Of a DNA stretch of 64,000 nt, positions 1-9,818 are shown one piece after another. A program made the translations under genes and the position numbers. The notes beneath the pieces are model-generated. The model made no database searches and was not told the DNA's origin. It saw nothing but the letters and a program-made list of their open reading frames with translations. This DNA is from Bacillaceae bacterium IKA-2 (GTDB lineage: Bacteria; Bacillota; Bacilli; Bacillales; Anaerobacillaceae): assembly GCA_031761875.1 (NCBI GenBank), contig CP134492.1:992001-1056000 (forward strand), written 5' to 3'. How positions within the stretch are numbered: the stretch's first letter is position 1; each line of letters opens with the position of its first letter.

Positions 1-181
1 CAAGCGTAAATCGTGAATCTCTCAGGCAAAAAGACTCTTGTTTGACGCAACTCTGGAGAGTGTCTATTTAAAAAGACCACCCACGAGGAAAAATCCATTA
101 TTAAAATTATTAAAATGGAATAAACTTTCTGGTTTAAGGACAGAGAAATACACGTTAACGTGTATTTCTCTGTCCTTTTTT
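1..181 (+). promoter_or_regulatory. Glycine riboswitch (3' part) with terminator expression platform
   Basis: Positions 1-60 show the typical end of a glycine (gcvT) aptamer, with CTCTCAGGCAAAAAGAC near 19-35 and ACTCTGGAGAG at 50-60. The 5' part, probably the first aptamer of a tandem, lies before the window. A 17-bp stem (138-154 with 159-175) and a T run at 176-181 form a strong intrinsic terminator before gcvT. In the known family, glycine binding prevents termination and turns on the glycine cleavage operon. Confidence 0.85.
138..181 (+). terminator. Riboswitch-controlled terminator upstream of gcvT
   Basis: GGACAGAGAAATACACG pairs perfectly with 159-175 around a TTAA loop, followed by TTTTTT. 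It lies between the glycine aptamer and gcvT, so it is the probable regulated terminator. Confidence 0.85.
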
Positions 182-264
182 AATTCTTACATTTAATAAG
201 AATTATCTGGGCAGAAAAACTAAGATTAATAAGTAAACGTCACTAATCTAATGGAGGTTTTTTT

Positions 265-1362
265 ATGAGCGAACTAAAAAGAACACCGCTTTTTGATGTA
301 TACAAGGAATATGGTGGAAAAACAATTGACTTTGGTGGTTGGGATCTTCCAGTTCAATTTTCTAGTATTAAAGAAGAACATGAAGCCGTTAGGAGAGCAG
401 CGGGCCTATTTGATGTTTCCCACATGGGGGAGTTTCAAGTTAGCGGGCTAGAAGCTGAAACTTTTTTACAAAAGTTAGTAACAAACGATGTTTCGAAATT
501 ACAAGTCGGCAAAGCTCAATACACGGCAATGTGCTATCTTGATGGTGGTACGGTCGATGATTTATTAATTTATAGAAAGAGTGAAACTGATTTTTTAGTC
601 GTGGTCAACGCTTCTAATATTGAAAAAGACTATCAATGGATGGAGCAATATTTAACTGGTGATGTTAAGCTAACAAACATTTCAGATTCTCTTTCCCTGC
701 TAGCAATCCAAGGTCCTCAAGCAGAAACTATCTTACAAAAGTTAACAGCTACAAAGCTTTCAGAAATTACTTTTTTTAAGTTTCAAGACGGTGTTGATCT
801 GCAAGGAGCAAAAGCGCTAGTTTCGAGAACTGGCTATACTGGTGAGGACGGATTTGAAATCTATTGTGATAACGATGATGCGGTTTCCTTATGGCGAAAA
901 CTATTAGCAGCGGGCAAGGATGAAGGACTTTTGGCTTGTGGTCTTGGAGCAAGAGATACACTGCGCTTTGAAGCACGTCTAGCATTGTATGGGCAAGAGT
1001 TAACAAAAGAAATTACACCACTTGAAGCCGGAATTGGTTTTGCGGTAAAAGTCGATAAGTCAACTGAATTTAACGGTCAAGAAACATTAAAGAGTCAAAA
1101 AGAAAACGGGCTAAAAAGGAAAATTGTCGGAATTGAAATGCTTGAAAAGGGTATTCCACGAACTGGCTATGAAGTTTTTAACGAGGATAAGTTAATTGGT
1201 GTTGTGACTAGTGGTACTCAATCACCAACATTAAACAAAAATATTGGTTTAGCTTTAATTGATATTGAATCGACACCTTTAAATACAATTGTAGAAGTTC
1301 AGGTCAGAAAAAAACGTTTAAAAGCAAAAGTTGTCTCAACGCCGTTTTATAAACGTAAATAA
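265..1362 (+). CDS. gcvT: Glycine cleavage system T protein (aminomethyltransferase)
   Basis: GcvT transfers the methylene group from the aminomethyl-lipoyl arm of H protein to tetrahydrofolate and releases ammonia. The 365-aa protein has the usual length. Family signatures are visible: an N-terminal [20 protein letters not shown], then [24 protein letters not shown] and [10 protein letters not shown] in the folate-binding domain, with a GcvT C-terminal barrel. The ATG follows GGAGGT at a good distance. It is the first gene of gcvT-gcvPA-gcvPB and lies directly behind the glycine riboswitch. The H protein gene is not in the window, as is usual in bacilli. Confidence 0.97.
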   Translation: MSELKRTPLFDVYKEYGGKTIDFGGWDLPVQFSSIKEEHEAVRRAAGLFDVSHMGEFQVSGLEAETFLQKLVTNDVSKLQVGKAQYTAMCYLDGGTVDDLLIYRKSETDFLVVVNASNIEKDYQWMEQYLTGDVKLTNISDSLSLLAIQGPQAETILQKLTATKLSEITFFKFQDGVDLQGAKALVSRTGYTGEDGFEIYCDNDDAVSLWRKLLAAGKDEGLLACGLGARDTLRFEARLALYGQELTKEITPLEAGIGFAVKVDKSTEFNGQETLKSQKENGLKRKIVGIEMLEKGIPRTGYEVFNEDKLIGVVTSGTQSPTLNKNIGLALIDIESTPLNTIVEVQVRKKRLKAKVVSTPFYKRK

Positions 1363-1377
1363 AAGGGGGAAGTGAAA

Positions 1378-2724
1378 TTGAAATTTCGTTATTTACCAGT
1401 CACAGAGCAAGATAAAAAGGAAATGTTGGAAGTAATTGGGGTCGAAACGGTCAATGAGCTATTTGCTGATATACCAGAAAAAGTTCGTTTTAAGGGAGAA
1501 ATGAATTTAAAAGAAGCTCTTTCTGAACCGGATACAGTGAAAGAGTTAGCAAGAATGGCTAGTAAAAATGCCAATAGTATCAACTACACCTCTTTTTTAG
1601 GGGCAGGTGTATATGAGCACTATATCCCTTCTGTGGTCGATCATATGATCTCAAGGTCAGAATTTTATACTGCTTATACACCTTATCAACCTGAGATTTC
1701 TCAAGGTGAGCTTCAAGGCATTTTTGAGTTTCAAACAATGATAAGTGAATTAACAGGAATGGACTTAGCTAACTCTTCTATGTACGATGGACCAACTGCA
1801 TTAGCGGAAGCAGCAATGATGAGTGCGGGTCAAACAAAAAAGAAGACGATCCTTGTTTCTAAGGCAGTACATCCTGAGGCAAGAGACGTACTGAAAACAA
1901 ATGCCAAAGGACAAAACTTAACAGTAATTGAAGTAGAAATAGAAGACGGTATGACAAGCTTAACTGATTTAAAGCAGAAGTATACTGAGGACACAGCTTG
2001 TGTATTAGTGCAATATCCCAATTTTTTTGGTCATGTTGAAAATTTAGTTGAAATCGAAAAAATCGCTCACTCTGGTAAAGGCTTGTTTGTAGTTTCGAGT
2101 AACCCGCTAGCTCTTGGTATCTTAGCTCCACCTGGAAGTTTTGGAGCTGATATTGTTGTAGGTGATGCACAGCCGTTTGGTATTGCTATGCAATTTGGTG
2201 GTCCTCATTGTGGCTATTTTGCGACAACGAAAAAGTTGATGCGCAAAATACCTGGAAGAATTGTCGGTCAAACGACTGATGATAAAGGTCAACGTGGCTT
2301 TGTATTGACACTACAAGCTCGTGAACAGCATATTCGTCGTGATAAAGCGACATCTAATATTTGTTCAAATCAGGCTCTTAACGCGTTAGCGGCAGGGGTA
2401 GCGATGACGGCTTTAGGGAAAGCAGGGGTTAAAGAAATTGCCCTGCAAAATATTCAAAAAGCAAATTACGCGAAAGATCAATTTGCAGCTAGCGGATTTA
2501 CAGTTAAAAATTCAAAAAATCCGATTTTTAATGAATTTGTTGTTAAACTTGCAAAGCCTATTAAAGAAGTAAATGAAATCCTCTTTGAACAAGGGATAAT
2601 TGGTGGCTATGATTTAGGCCGAGATTTTCCAGAACTTAATGGGCACATGCTAATCGCAATAACAGAACTTCGAACGAAAGCTGAAATAGATAAGCTTGTT
2701 CGTGAATTGGAGGAAGTAAAATAA
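1378..2724 (+). CDS. gcvPA: Glycine dehydrogenase (decarboxylating) subunit 1
   Basis: This is the N-terminal half of the split P protein of the glycine cleavage system. It decarboxylates glycine together with GcvPB and passes the aminomethyl group to lipoyl-H protein. Signatures include [40 protein letters not shown] and the conserved GDAQPFG...[10 protein letters not shown] block. The reading frame is open from a GTG at 1372, but GGGGGA at 1365-1370 is only 2 nt from it. The TTG at 1378 has correct spacing and gives MKFRYLP, matching the family N terminus, so TTG is preferred. The stop overlaps the gcvPB start (TAATG). Confidence 0.96.
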   Translation: MKFRYLPVTEQDKKEMLEVIGVETVNELFADIPEKVRFKGEMNLKEALSEPDTVKELARMASKNANSINYTSFLGAGVYEHYIPSVVDHMISRSEFYTAYTPYQPEISQGELQGIFEFQTMISELTGMDLANSSMYDGPTALAEAAMMSAGQTKKKTILVSKAVHPEARDVLKTNAKGQNLTVIEVEIEDGMTSLTDLKQKYTEDTACVLVQYPNFFGHVENLVEIEKIAHSGKGLFVVSSNPLALGILAPPGSFGADIVVGDAQPFGIAMQFGGPHCGYFATTKKLMRKIPGRIVGQTTDDKGQRGFVLTLQAREQHIRRDKATSNICSNQALNALAAGVAMTALGKAGVKEIALQNIQKANYAKDQFAASGFTVKNSKNPIFNEFVVKLAKPIKEVNEILFEQGIIGGYDLGRDFPELNGHMLIAITELRTKAEIDKLVRELEEVK

Positions 2725-4178
2725 TGAAAAACCAACCGCTAATTTTTGAACTTAGTAAATTCGGAAGAGTAAGTTACAGTTTATCTTCCTTAGATGTCCC
2801 TGAAAGGGAGCTTTCTGATCTACTCCCAACTGGGTATCTAAGAGAAGTCGAGCCTGAATTACCTGAAGTTTCTGAGCTGCAGCTTGTTCGCCATTACACA
2901 GCTCTTTCAAATCGCAATCATGGTGTTGATTCTGGTTTTTATCCGCTAGGGTCATGTACGATGAAGTACAATCCAAAAATAAATGAAGACATTGCTAGAT
3001 TACCTGGTTTTACTCACATTCACCCTTTACAAAGTGAAGAAACAGTTCAAGGAGCGCTTGAACTACTTTATGACTTACAAAATTCCTTAGTTGAAATTAC
3101 TGGAATGGATGAAGTAACCTTACAGCCGGCCGCCGGAGCCCAGGGCGAATGGACTGGTCTAATGATGATTCGTGCTTTCCACGAAAAGAACGGTGATTTC
3201 CAGCGGACAAAAGTAATTTGTCCTGACTCAGCTCATGGTACAAATCCAGCTTCGGCAACTGTCGCTGGTTTTGAAGCGGTAACGGTTCGCTCTAATGAAA
3301 AAGGTCTTGTTTGCTTAGAGCATTTACGAGAAGTAGTTGGTGAAGATACTGCGGCTTTAATGCTGACAAATCCAAACACATTAGGATTATTTGAAGAAAA
3401 TATTCTCGAAATGGCAGAGATTATCCATTCAGCTGGTGGAAAGCTCTATTATGATGGAGCTAACTCAAATGCAATCTTAGGTATCGCTAGACCTGGAGAT
3501 ATGGGTTTTGACGTTGTTCACTTAAACCTCCATAAAACCTTTACTGGCCCTCACGGTGGTGGTGGACCAGGTTCTGGACCAGTCGGAGTGAAGAAAGATT
3601 TAATCCCATTTTTACCAAAACCAGTTATCTCTAAAGATGGAGATCGTTACTTCTTAGATTATAATCGTCCTGAGTCAATTGGAAGGGTCAAGCCTTTTTA
3701 CGGAAACTTTGGGATTAATGTTCGTGCGTATACGTACATTCGTACAATGGGACCCGACGGACTTCGTAAAGTTTCAGAAGATGCTGTCTTAAATGCTAAT
3801 TACATGTTTAGACGCTTGCAACCTTATTTTGACGCACCGTATACGCAACATTGTAAGCATGAGTTTGTTCTGTCTGGTAAACGTCAAAAGAAATTAGGGG
3901 TAAGAACTTTAGACATTGCGAAACGACTTTTAGACTTTGGTTATCACCCGCCAACTATCTATTTCCCGTTAAACGTTGAAGAGTGTTTAATGATTGAGCC
4001 TACTGAAACTGAAGCGAAAGAAACGTTAGATGAGTTTATCGAGGTCATGATCCAAATTGCAAAAGAAGCAGAAGAGAACCCTGAAATTGTCCAAGAAGCA
4101 CCGCATCATACTGTTATCGGCCGACTAGATGAAACAACAGCAGCTAGAAAACCAATTTTGAAATATCAGAAAGAGTAA
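2724..4178 (+). CDS. gcvPB: Glycine dehydrogenase (decarboxylating) subunit 2
   Basis: This is the C-terminal, PLP-carrying half of P protein, 484 aa. The PLP lysine lies in the conserved [20 protein letters not shown] block. Upstream is [13 protein letters not shown], and the substrate region contains [13 protein letters not shown] and [10 protein letters not shown]. The ATG overlaps the gcvPA stop by one base, which implies coupled translation of the two subunits. The operon ends in a strong hairpin at 4197-4241. Confidence 0.97.
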   Translation: MKNQPLIFELSKFGRVSYSLSSLDVPERELSDLLPTGYLREVEPELPEVSELQLVRHYTALSNRNHGVDSGFYPLGSCTMKYNPKINEDIARLPGFTHIHPLQSEETVQGALELLYDLQNSLVEITGMDEVTLQPAAGAQGEWTGLMMIRAFHEKNGDFQRTKVICPDSAHGTNPASATVAGFEAVTVRSNEKGLVCLEHLREVVGEDTAALMLTNPNTLGLFEENILEMAEIIHSAGGKLYYDGANSNAILGIARPGDMGFDVVHLNLHKTFTGPHGGGGPGSGPVGVKKDLIPFLPKPVISKDGDRYFLDYNRPESIGRVKPFYGNFGINVRAYTYIRTMGPDGLRKVSEDAVLNANYMFRRLQPYFDAPYTQHCKHEFVLSGKRQKKLGVRTLDIAKRLLDFGYHPPTIYFPLNVEECLMIEPTETEAKETLDEFIEVMIQIAKEAEENPEIVQEAPHHTVIGRLDETTAARKPILKYQKE

Positions 4179-4196
4179 GTTAACTAATTATTAACG

Positions 4197-4241
4197 AAAA
4201 AATAGAAGGGTGACTCTAATGAGTCTTCCCTTCTATTTTTT
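4197..4241. terminator. Bidirectional terminator between gcvPB and yqhL
   Basis: AAAAAATAGAAGGG pairs with CCCTTCTATTTTTT around a loop that itself contains GACTC/GAGTC. A and T tracts on both sides suit both convergent genes. The arm overlaps the last codons of yqhL. Confidence 0.85.
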
Positions 4242-4613
4242 CTTAACTTTTCCTGACCACTTACGAAAGCCGCCTTTTAGATGACTTAAATCTTCGCAGC
4301 CATGTTTTTTCTTTAAAAATTCGGAAGCGCGAATACTTCTAGATCCTGTTTGACAATAAAGGTAGATAGGCTTGTCCGGTCTAAGTTCTGCAGCGCGCTG
4401 CTTAAGTTGTGATAAGGGGATACTTCTAGCACCCAAAATATGTCCGCCTTCAAATTCCCTTTGCTCTCTTACATCAATTAGTTGTGCTTTTCGGTAACCT
4501 TGGCGAAACTCATCTTCAGGGAGTTCCTTTAAGTATTTAGGTTTAATAAACCTTTTTACTATTAAATATACTAGAATTGCTGTCATAATTCCTAATACCA
4601 AATTCATGATCAT
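4233..4613 (-). CDS. yqhL: Membrane-anchored rhodanese-domain protein (YqhL family)
   Basis: The 126-aa protein has an N-terminal membrane helix (about residues 2-20) and a single rhodanese domain (about 35-120). The active-site loop YCQTGSRSIRAS carries the candidate catalytic Cys87, and DVREQREFEGGHI is the typical rhodanese entry motif. Rhodaneses carry persulfide sulfur; the substrate of this family is not known from sequence. The C terminus is basic (KWSGKVKKK). It is convergent with gcv and divergent from lipM, the same place as yqhL in B. subtilis. The start is set by AGGAGTG upstream of the ATG at 4613. Confidence 0.88.
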   Translation of the reverse strand: MIMNLVLGIMTAILVYLIVKRFIKPKYLKELPEDEFRQGYRKAQLIDVREQREFEGGHILGARSIPLSQLKQRAAELRPDKPIYLYCQTGSRSIRASEFLKKKHGCEDLSHLKGGFRKWSGKVKKK

Positions 4614-4842
4614 TACTGTACGACACTCCTTTTTTGTTCAAAACGATTTAAATTGAAGATTTTCGTCAAGGGATAAGGAAGGACCATATTTCGAGACGAA
4701 CAAAGATTATCTATTGATGTAGTATCAAAAATAAATTATAACATTTGTTTCATCAAGAAGGAAAGAAATTCAGATATTTGACAGCGATTACTAAGGTACT
4801 ATAAATTTAGAATAACAATTTATTTAAAAAAGGAAGTTATCA

Positions 4843-5676
4843 ATGAAACAAAAATGGAATTTTATTAACTCTGGGAAATCTGCACCAGCTTTTAATATGG
4901 CGTTAGATGAAGCGTTATTACAATGGCATAGTCAAGGGAAAATAGGTCCGACAATTCGTTTTTACGGGTGGAATCCAGCAACATTGTCTATTGGTTATTT
5001 TCAAAAGGTTGAAAAGGAAATAAATCTAGAAGCAGTCCAAAGATATCAATTAGGGTTTGTGAGAAGACCGACAGGAGGCAGGGGAGTTCTGCATGAACAT
5101 GAACTTACTTACAGTGTGATCGTCTCAGAAACATACCCTAAGATGCCTAAAGGCGTAACTGAGTCATATCGGGTTATTTCTGAGGGGGTTCTTGAAGGAT
5201 TTAAACAGTTAGGGTTAGATGCTTACTTTGCTATTCCAAAAACAAAAGCAGAGCAGGAAACGCTGAAGCACCCTCGTTCTGCTGTCTGCTTTGATACGCC
5301 TTCTTGGTATGAATTAGTAGTTGAAGGAAGAAAGGTTGCTGGAAGTGCGCAAACGAGACAAAAAAATGTCATTTTGCAGCATGGATCGATTATTTTAGAT
5401 ATCGATCAGAACAAACTTTTTGATCTATTTAAATTCCCAAGCGAGCGAGTTCGTGAACGTTTGTTAACGGGATTTGGCCAAAAGGCTGTCGCTATTAATG
5501 AGTTAAGTAAACGTAAAATTACAATAGAAGAAGCAGAATTGGCGTTTAAACGGGGATTTGAAAAAGGCCTCGATATCGAATTAGAGACGTATACGTTAAG
5601 TGATCAACAAAAGGCTTTTGTCGAAGAACTAGCAGTCAGGCGTTATGGAAATGATGAATGGAATTTTTGCAAGTGA
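4843..5676 (+). CDS. lipM: Octanoyl-[ACP]:protein N-octanoyltransferase LipM
   Basis: LipM moves octanoate from acyl carrier protein to GcvH, the first step of de novo lipoate attachment. The 277-aa protein has the BPL/LplA fold signatures [18 protein letters not shown] and [22 protein letters not shown]. The acyl-carrying cysteine is Cys149 in [12 protein letters not shown] (Cys150 in B. subtilis LipM). AAAGGAAG precedes the ATG. Its place next to the gcv genes fits its role on GcvH, and it also serves the lipoyl-dependent Bkd complex encoded later in the window. Confidence 0.95.
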   Translation: MKQKWNFINSGKSAPAFNMALDEALLQWHSQGKIGPTIRFYGWNPATLSIGYFQKVEKEINLEAVQRYQLGFVRRPTGGRGVLHEHELTYSVIVSETYPKMPKGVTESYRVISEGVLEGFKQLGLDAYFAIPKTKAEQETLKHPRSAVCFDTPSWYELVVEGRKVAGSAQTRQKNVILQHGSIILDIDQNKLFDLFKFPSERVRERLLTGFGQKAVAINELSKRKITIEEAELAFKRGFEKGLDIELETYTLSDQQKAFVEELAVRRYGNDEWNFCK

Positions 5677-5684
5677 AGAAAGGG

Positions 5685-5713
5685 AGGCTGGCATATTCTG
5701 ACTATGCCAGCCT
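5685..5713. terminator. Terminator between lipM and dat
   Basis: AGGCTGGCATA pairs perfectly with TATGCCAGCCT around a 7-nt loop, between two convergent genes. The T tract is weak on the plus strand. Confidence 0.65.
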
Positions 5714-5717
5714 AAAA

Positions 5718-6566
5718 TTATTCTCCAGATGATGTTTCCCGATAATCGATAAATAATTTTTGTAACGTTCTTGTTACAGTCCCAATTGAAAAAGTAGTCT
5801 TTAAATCACCTTTTGTAGAAACGATAGGGGTAACTTCTTGAGTAGTACTAGTCAGAAACACTTCGTCTGCCTCTTTTAGTTGTTCTAGAGTAAAAGCCTG
5901 CTCTTTGATCGGAATATTAGCTTGACGGGCAAGTTTAAGAATGATTTGCCTTGTGATTCCATTTAAAATTAAATTAGTTGCAGGATGCGTGATTAGCGTG
6001 CCGTCTTTAACAATAAAAAGGTTTGAGGAAGATCCTTCAGTTAATAAGGTAGTACGATACATAATTGCTTCATGACATTGGTTATCAGCAGCTTGTCTTT
6101 TTAACATTGTATTACCTAATAAATTAATTGTTTTTATATCACAGCGCAGCCAACGAATGTCTTCGGTTACGAAGACAGCGATGCCAGTTTGTTTTTGCTC
6201 AAACGGGAAGTCGATTTTTTGTGTAAGTCCAGTAATAAGTCCTGGTACATTTCGTTCATAAAGATGTGCTCGTGTAAACACACCACGGGTCATTTGTATG
6301 TAAAGAATACCTGTTACAAGGTTATTTTTATAGATTAGATCAGTTAAAAGACTTTGTAATAATTCCTTTTTATACGGAAGCTTAATTTCTAATTTCTCAG
6401 CTGAACTTTCAAAGCGTTGTAAATGCTCTTCGCTTGCAAACGGTTTTGAGTTATAAACTGGGATCACCTCATAAATCCCATCCCCAAAATTATAGCCACG
6501 GTCTTCGATATCAATTTTTACATTTTCTCGCATTGTTATTTGATTATTAAATAGGACGTAAGTCAT
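5718..6566 (-). CDS. dat: D-amino-acid aminotransferase (D-alanine transaminase)
   Basis: This is a fold-type IV PLP aminotransferase of 282 aa that interconverts D-alanine plus 2-oxoglutarate and pyruvate plus D-glutamate, supplying D-amino acids for peptidoglycan. Family marks are EDRGYNFGDGIYEVI near the N terminus, the PLP lysine Lys145 in CDIKTINLLGN, and EGSSSNLFIVKDG with TSTTQEVTPI at the C terminus. Class IV also contains branched-chain aminotransferases and aminodeoxychorismate lyases; the RGYNFGDG...CDIKT pattern and length favour Dat. GGAGG lies just upstream of the ATG at 6566. Confidence 0.9.
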   Translation of the reverse strand: MTYVLFNNQITMRENVKIDIEDRGYNFGDGIYEVIPVYNSKPFASEEHLQRFESSAEKLEIKLPYKKELLQSLLTDLIYKNNLVTGILYIQMTRGVFTRAHLYERNVPGLITGLTQKIDFPFEQKQTGIAVFVTEDIRWLRCDIKTINLLGNTMLKRQAADNQCHEAIMYRTTLLTEGSSSNLFIVKDGTLITHPATNLILNGITRQIILKLARQANIPIKEQAFTLEQLKEADEVFLTSTTQEVTPIVSTKGDLKTTFSIGTVTRTLQKLFIDYRETSSGE

Positions 6567-6755
6567 TTTTTTCCTCCATTATTAGAATTTGTCGTGAATA
6601 TTTTAAATTTGAAAAAGTTTAAGCCTATTAACATTCCTTCTTATTACAGGCTAGAAAACTACCGATTAAAAAGAGCACCCTTTTTTTCGTATCTGGCGAG
6701 TAGTTCACTTGACTATTGTAACAAATATTTCTTTGCAATCTCTGTAATTTTTTTT

Positions 6756-6777
6756 TATTGCTGATTAATCAGCAATA
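6756..6777. repeat. Perfect 22-bp palindrome upstream of nrdJ
   Basis: TATTGCTGATT is followed directly by its reverse complement, with no loop. A T tract lies on its left, not its right, so it does not look like a plus-strand terminator, and on the minus strand it is followed by A. It could be an operator for dat or a distal nrdJ site. The rest of 6567-6880 shows nothing recognisable. Confidence 0.5.
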
Positions 6778-6916
6778 CTGAAGCTTTTATTTTTTGCAAA
6801 CATGGAGAAAGTCGATATATGTCATTTTTAGATTAAAAAAGTCATTATAGCTACATTTAGCTTCTGATTTTAAGCTCTTTTAAAGTTGACAAAAAATAAA
6901 ATGCTATACCCAAAAA

Positions 6917-6985
6917 CGATATGTAGTGTATTAGTTGGATATTTACATACTATATATTGATAATTAACTTTTCCTATGCTAAAAT
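6917..6985 (+). promoter_or_regulatory. nrdJ promoter with tandem NrdR boxes
   Basis: A sigma-A promoter is visible: TTGATA (6957-6962), 17-bp spacer, TAAAAT (6980-6985) with an extended TG at 6977-6978. Two sites resemble the NrdR box CWATATNTWG: CGATATGTAG (6917-6926, one mismatch) and CTATATATTG (6950-6959, full match). They are 33 bp apart, about three helical turns, and the second overlaps the -35. This fits repression by NrdR, the ATP/dATP-sensing regulator of ribonucleotide reductase genes. The binding is inferred. Confidence 0.65.
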
Positions 6986-7110
6986 AAGACAAGTTAACTC
7001 AACAATGGATTTTGGCATCATTTACTATAAGAGAAAAAACTTCTTGCGATTATTTTTTTCGATTGTTAAGCGGTAGTTTACAAAGTTTTTTGAAAAAGGA
7101 GTGAAAGCGT

Positions 7111-7905
7111 GTGGCGATGACTATGTCAAAAGTGATGCGAATTAATGTGGAGAGGCTTAATGAAGATATTAAACAATTCCCACAAGTTCATGAAATCACA
7201 GCAGATATGAACCTCCGTAAAAAAGGTGTATCACGACTTGTTATGTTAGACAGGTATACCTTTAAAGATACGGAAAAGAAAACATTAAAAGATGGAGATT
7301 TTGTCGTACTTACCGTTAAGCAAGACCCGAAATTTCCGGCGCGAGGTTATGGTTTTGTCCAAGAAATTATTTGGGCTACAAAAGAAGTGAAAATTCTGAT
7401 TGATGAAGAATTTCAGGGTGTTTTAGAAGATCCAGAAGAAATGAGAACGGGTATCGTTATTAGAAACTTAGACTCAATCGAAAAACCTTTAGAACTTTAT
7501 TATGAACAAATTGCGAAACGAAATGCGACTGGACTGGCTTCAGTAGAAACATCAGAAGCCAGAAGACAAAAATCATTTCAGGAATTTTATCAAGAATTAG
7601 TTAACCTTAACTTTATCCCAGCAGGTCGAGTCCTTTATGGAGCAGGATCTGATACAGATGTGACCTATTTCAATTGTTACGTGATGCCATTTGTTAAAGA
7701 CTCTAGAGGTGGGATTTCAGATCATCGTACACAAGTGATGGAAATCATGAGTCGCGGTGGTGGTGTTGGAACGAATGGTTCAACATTACGCCCAAGAAAT
7801 ACTTTAGCCAGAGGAGTGAATGGCAAATCATCAGGATCAGTTTCTTGGTTAGATGACATTGCAAAATTGACCCATTTGGTTGAACAAGGTGGATCAAGAC
7901 GTGGT
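7111..7905 (+). CDS. nrdJ: nrdJ exon 1: adenosylcobalamin-dependent ribonucleotide reductase (class II)
   Basis: NrdJ reduces ribonucleotides to deoxyribonucleotides with an adenosylcobalamin-generated thiyl radical and needs no oxygen. The gene is in three pieces: 7111-7905, 9174-9818 and 10090-11214. Joined, they are in frame and give 854 aa, a normal NrdJ length. This exon encodes 265 residues, including an N-terminal barrel-like domain, NFIPAGRVLYGAGSD, FNCYVMPFVKDSRGGI and MSRGGGVGTNGSTLRPR. It ends in GGSRRG just before intron 1. Without splicing the frame stops at 7917. The GTG start lies 7 nt after AAAAAGGAGTG. Confidence 0.92.
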
Positions 7906-7972
7906 AAAGCAGCTTAAGTGCTTCGTCTATAAATAACCTCGTGAATTGCTGGAAAATCTTTAATGATCATGC

Positions 7973-8001
7973 TTATCACTTGTCATCCAACATGATATAA
8001 T
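7973..8001 (+). promoter_or_regulatory. Possible internal promoter of the intron endonuclease gene
   Basis: TTATCA (7973-7978), 17 nt, then TATAAT (7996-8001) with extended TG at 7993-7994, 28 nt before the endonuclease ATG. Independent transcription of intron endonucleases is known in other systems; here it is only suggested. Confidence 0.35.
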
Positions 8002-8029
8002 TAGAAGAAAATTGGAAGGATAGATAAGC

Positions 8030-8896
8030 ATGGATCTATACGATGCAAAAGATCCCCAACAATGTAAAATATGCAATTTTGACCTTAACCATAATAAGCA
8101 AGGCAGATTTACAACTCATCTAAAAGAAAAGCATGGTATGAAATTAGAAGAATATCTTTTGAAATACTTTTATAAGAAAGAGCAGCTATTATGCCAGTTT
8201 GAAAAATGCGAGAATCTTGTACAATTAAGAAGAGGAATACCTAAAAAGCATTGCTCACAAAGTTGCAGCGGAAAAAGTCTTCTTCTATGCGAATACTGTA
8301 ATAAGACATTTTACAAAAAGCATAAGGGAACAAAGACGTGTAGCGAAGATTGTGCATTCAAAACTAAAAAAGAAAAAATCACAAAATGGCATGCTTTAAT
8401 GGCAAAGGAAAAGAAAGATATTCATTTTAAAAATATTATTTCTAAAACTTCAACTACAAGAAGAAGAAATAAAACACCATCTTGGAACAGTGGAAAAACA
8501 GGAGTTTATAGTGATGAAACAATAGAGAAAATCAGAAATGCCACTTTAGAACAAATGAAGAATCAAAGAATTGTCAAAACAAATATTGAAAAAATTATGG
8601 ATAAGTTACTGGATGAATTAGATGTTCAGCATAGATATTCATTCATACTTAATAAAAGACAATTTGATTTTGTTCTTCCCGATCATAGGATTCTTATTGA
8701 ATGTGACGGGGATTATTGGCATGCTAATCCAAAATTTTATCCAAACCCTGCTCCATGGCAAATAGAAAGAATAAAAATAGATGAGTTGAAAAATAAAATT
8801 GCCTCTTCAAATGGCTATAAAATTTTACGTTTTTGGGAAGACGACATCAAAGAAAACATAGATGAAGTTATCAAAAAAATAACATCGTATATATGA
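8030..8896 (+). CDS. Intron-encoded homing endonuclease, Vsr-like (EDxHD type)
   Basis: The protein of 288 aa lies wholly inside group I intron 1. The N terminus looks zinc-binding: C12-x2-C15 with H30-x4-H35, then further Cys pairs (CQFEKC, HCSQSC, CEYCNKTF, CSEDC). The middle is basic. The C terminus has a Vsr/PD-(D/E)XK-like core: DFVLPDHRILIECDGDYWH, with Asp213, Glu224, Asp226 and His231, followed by KILRFWEDDI. This matches the very-short-patch-repair-like homing endonucleases typified by I-Bth0305I of a Bacillus phage recA intron. Expected role: cutting an intronless nrdJ allele so the intron is copied in. GGAAGGA lies 9 nt before the ATG. Confidence 0.85.
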   Translation: MDLYDAKDPQQCKICNFDLNHNKQGRFTTHLKEKHGMKLEEYLLKYFYKKEQLLCQFEKCENLVQLRRGIPKKHCSQSCSGKSLLLCEYCNKTFYKKHKGTKTCSEDCAFKTKKEKITKWHALMAKEKKDIHFKNIISKTSTTRRRNKTPSWNSGKTGVYSDETIEKIRNATLEQMKNQRIVKTNIEKIMDKLLDELDVQHRYSFILNKRQFDFVLPDHRILIECDGDYWHANPKFYPNPAPWQIERIKIDELKNKIASSNGYKILRFWEDDIKENIDEVIKKITSYI

Positions 8897-9173
8897 CTCA
8901 CGAGCTACAACATAACTGGAAACGGTAAGTGTGAATGCTTAAAAATCATGAGTTAATAAAGACAATCAGCAGCCAAGCTTCTAAGTTCTCACGTTCTCAC
9001 TGGAGGATAGGAAGAAGGTTCAACGACCATCGAAACCACATCCTTAGGGTGGAAGGTAGTAGAGTAGGAATCAAGCGATTCCCAAGCGCGAGGGCACTTT
9101 ATTAAGTGTAAGATATGGTCTGAACTCTAAGGTGACTTAGAGAGTTGAAGTAGCGATTCAACGTAACAAATTG

Positions 9174-9818
9174 GCACAAATGATTATGCTTTCAGATTGG
9201 CACCCGGACATTTTAGAATTTATTATTTCTAAAATGCAAAACCCGAGAATTTTACGATTTTTATTAGATAACAGTGATGATAGTCAAATAAAGCAACACG
9301 CTAAAGAAAAGTTGAAGTTTACACCTTTAACAGAAGTAGAAAATGCAATGTACCAAGGTGTTCTTAACTATAAAAAGATTCCCGGTCAAGGTGGATTTGA
9401 TGAAAAAGTCTTTAAAGAAGCTGAAGAAAAACTGGAACTTGGTGGAACTTATAGTATAAATAATTCTGAATTTTTAACAGGAGCAAACATTTCAATTTGC
9501 TTAACAAAAGAGTTTATGGATGCTGTAGAAAAGGATCTAGATTACCCTCTACGTTTTCCTGATGTTGAAAATTACTCAAAAGAAGAGATGGCAGCCTACA
9601 ACAGGGAGTGGCATAAGTACGGTGATGTTCGTGAATGGAAAGCTTTAGGATTTAAGGTACGCACATATCGAACAATTAAAGCTCGTGAATTATGGAAGTT
9701 AATTAATATTTGTGCAACCTATTCAGCAGAGCCAGGTATTTTCTTTATTGATAATGCCAACGACATGACAAATGCCGTTGCATATGGACAAAAAGTAGTC
9801 GCTACAAATCCGTGTGGT
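9174..9818 (+). CDS. nrdJ: nrdJ exon 2
   Basis: This is the middle part of NrdJ, 215 residues, starting AQMIMLSDWHPDI and ending ATNPCG. It carries FLTGANISICLTKEFM and ICATYSAEPGIFFIDNAND, both typical of the class II barrel. The last residues NPCG are the front half of the catalytic N-x-C-x-E motif; the Glu comes from exon 3. Unspliced translation would run into intron 2 and stop at 9830. A local TTG at 9171 belongs to the intron and is not a real start. Confidence 0.92.

Larger units (their letters stand above)
7906..9173 (+). ncRNA. Group I intron 1 in nrdJ (1268 nt, carries a homing endonuclease gene)
   Basis: The core elements are readable: P AATTGCTGGAAA (7944-7955), Q AATCAGCAGCCAAG (8964-8977), R around 9018-9036 and S AAGATATGGTCTGAAC (9110-9125). 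P7 pairs GACCAT with ATGGTC, P4 TGCTG with CAGCA, and P5 TCTTTA (7957-7962) with TAAAGA. P1 pairs exon AGACGTGGT with the guide GCTTCGTCT (7920-7928), leaving the required U.G at the 5' splice site after 7905. The intron ends in G9173. Splicing joins GGT to GCACAA, restoring RRG-AQM. The endonuclease gene sits in the P5 loop. The pattern fits a group IA-type intron. Confidence 0.9.
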
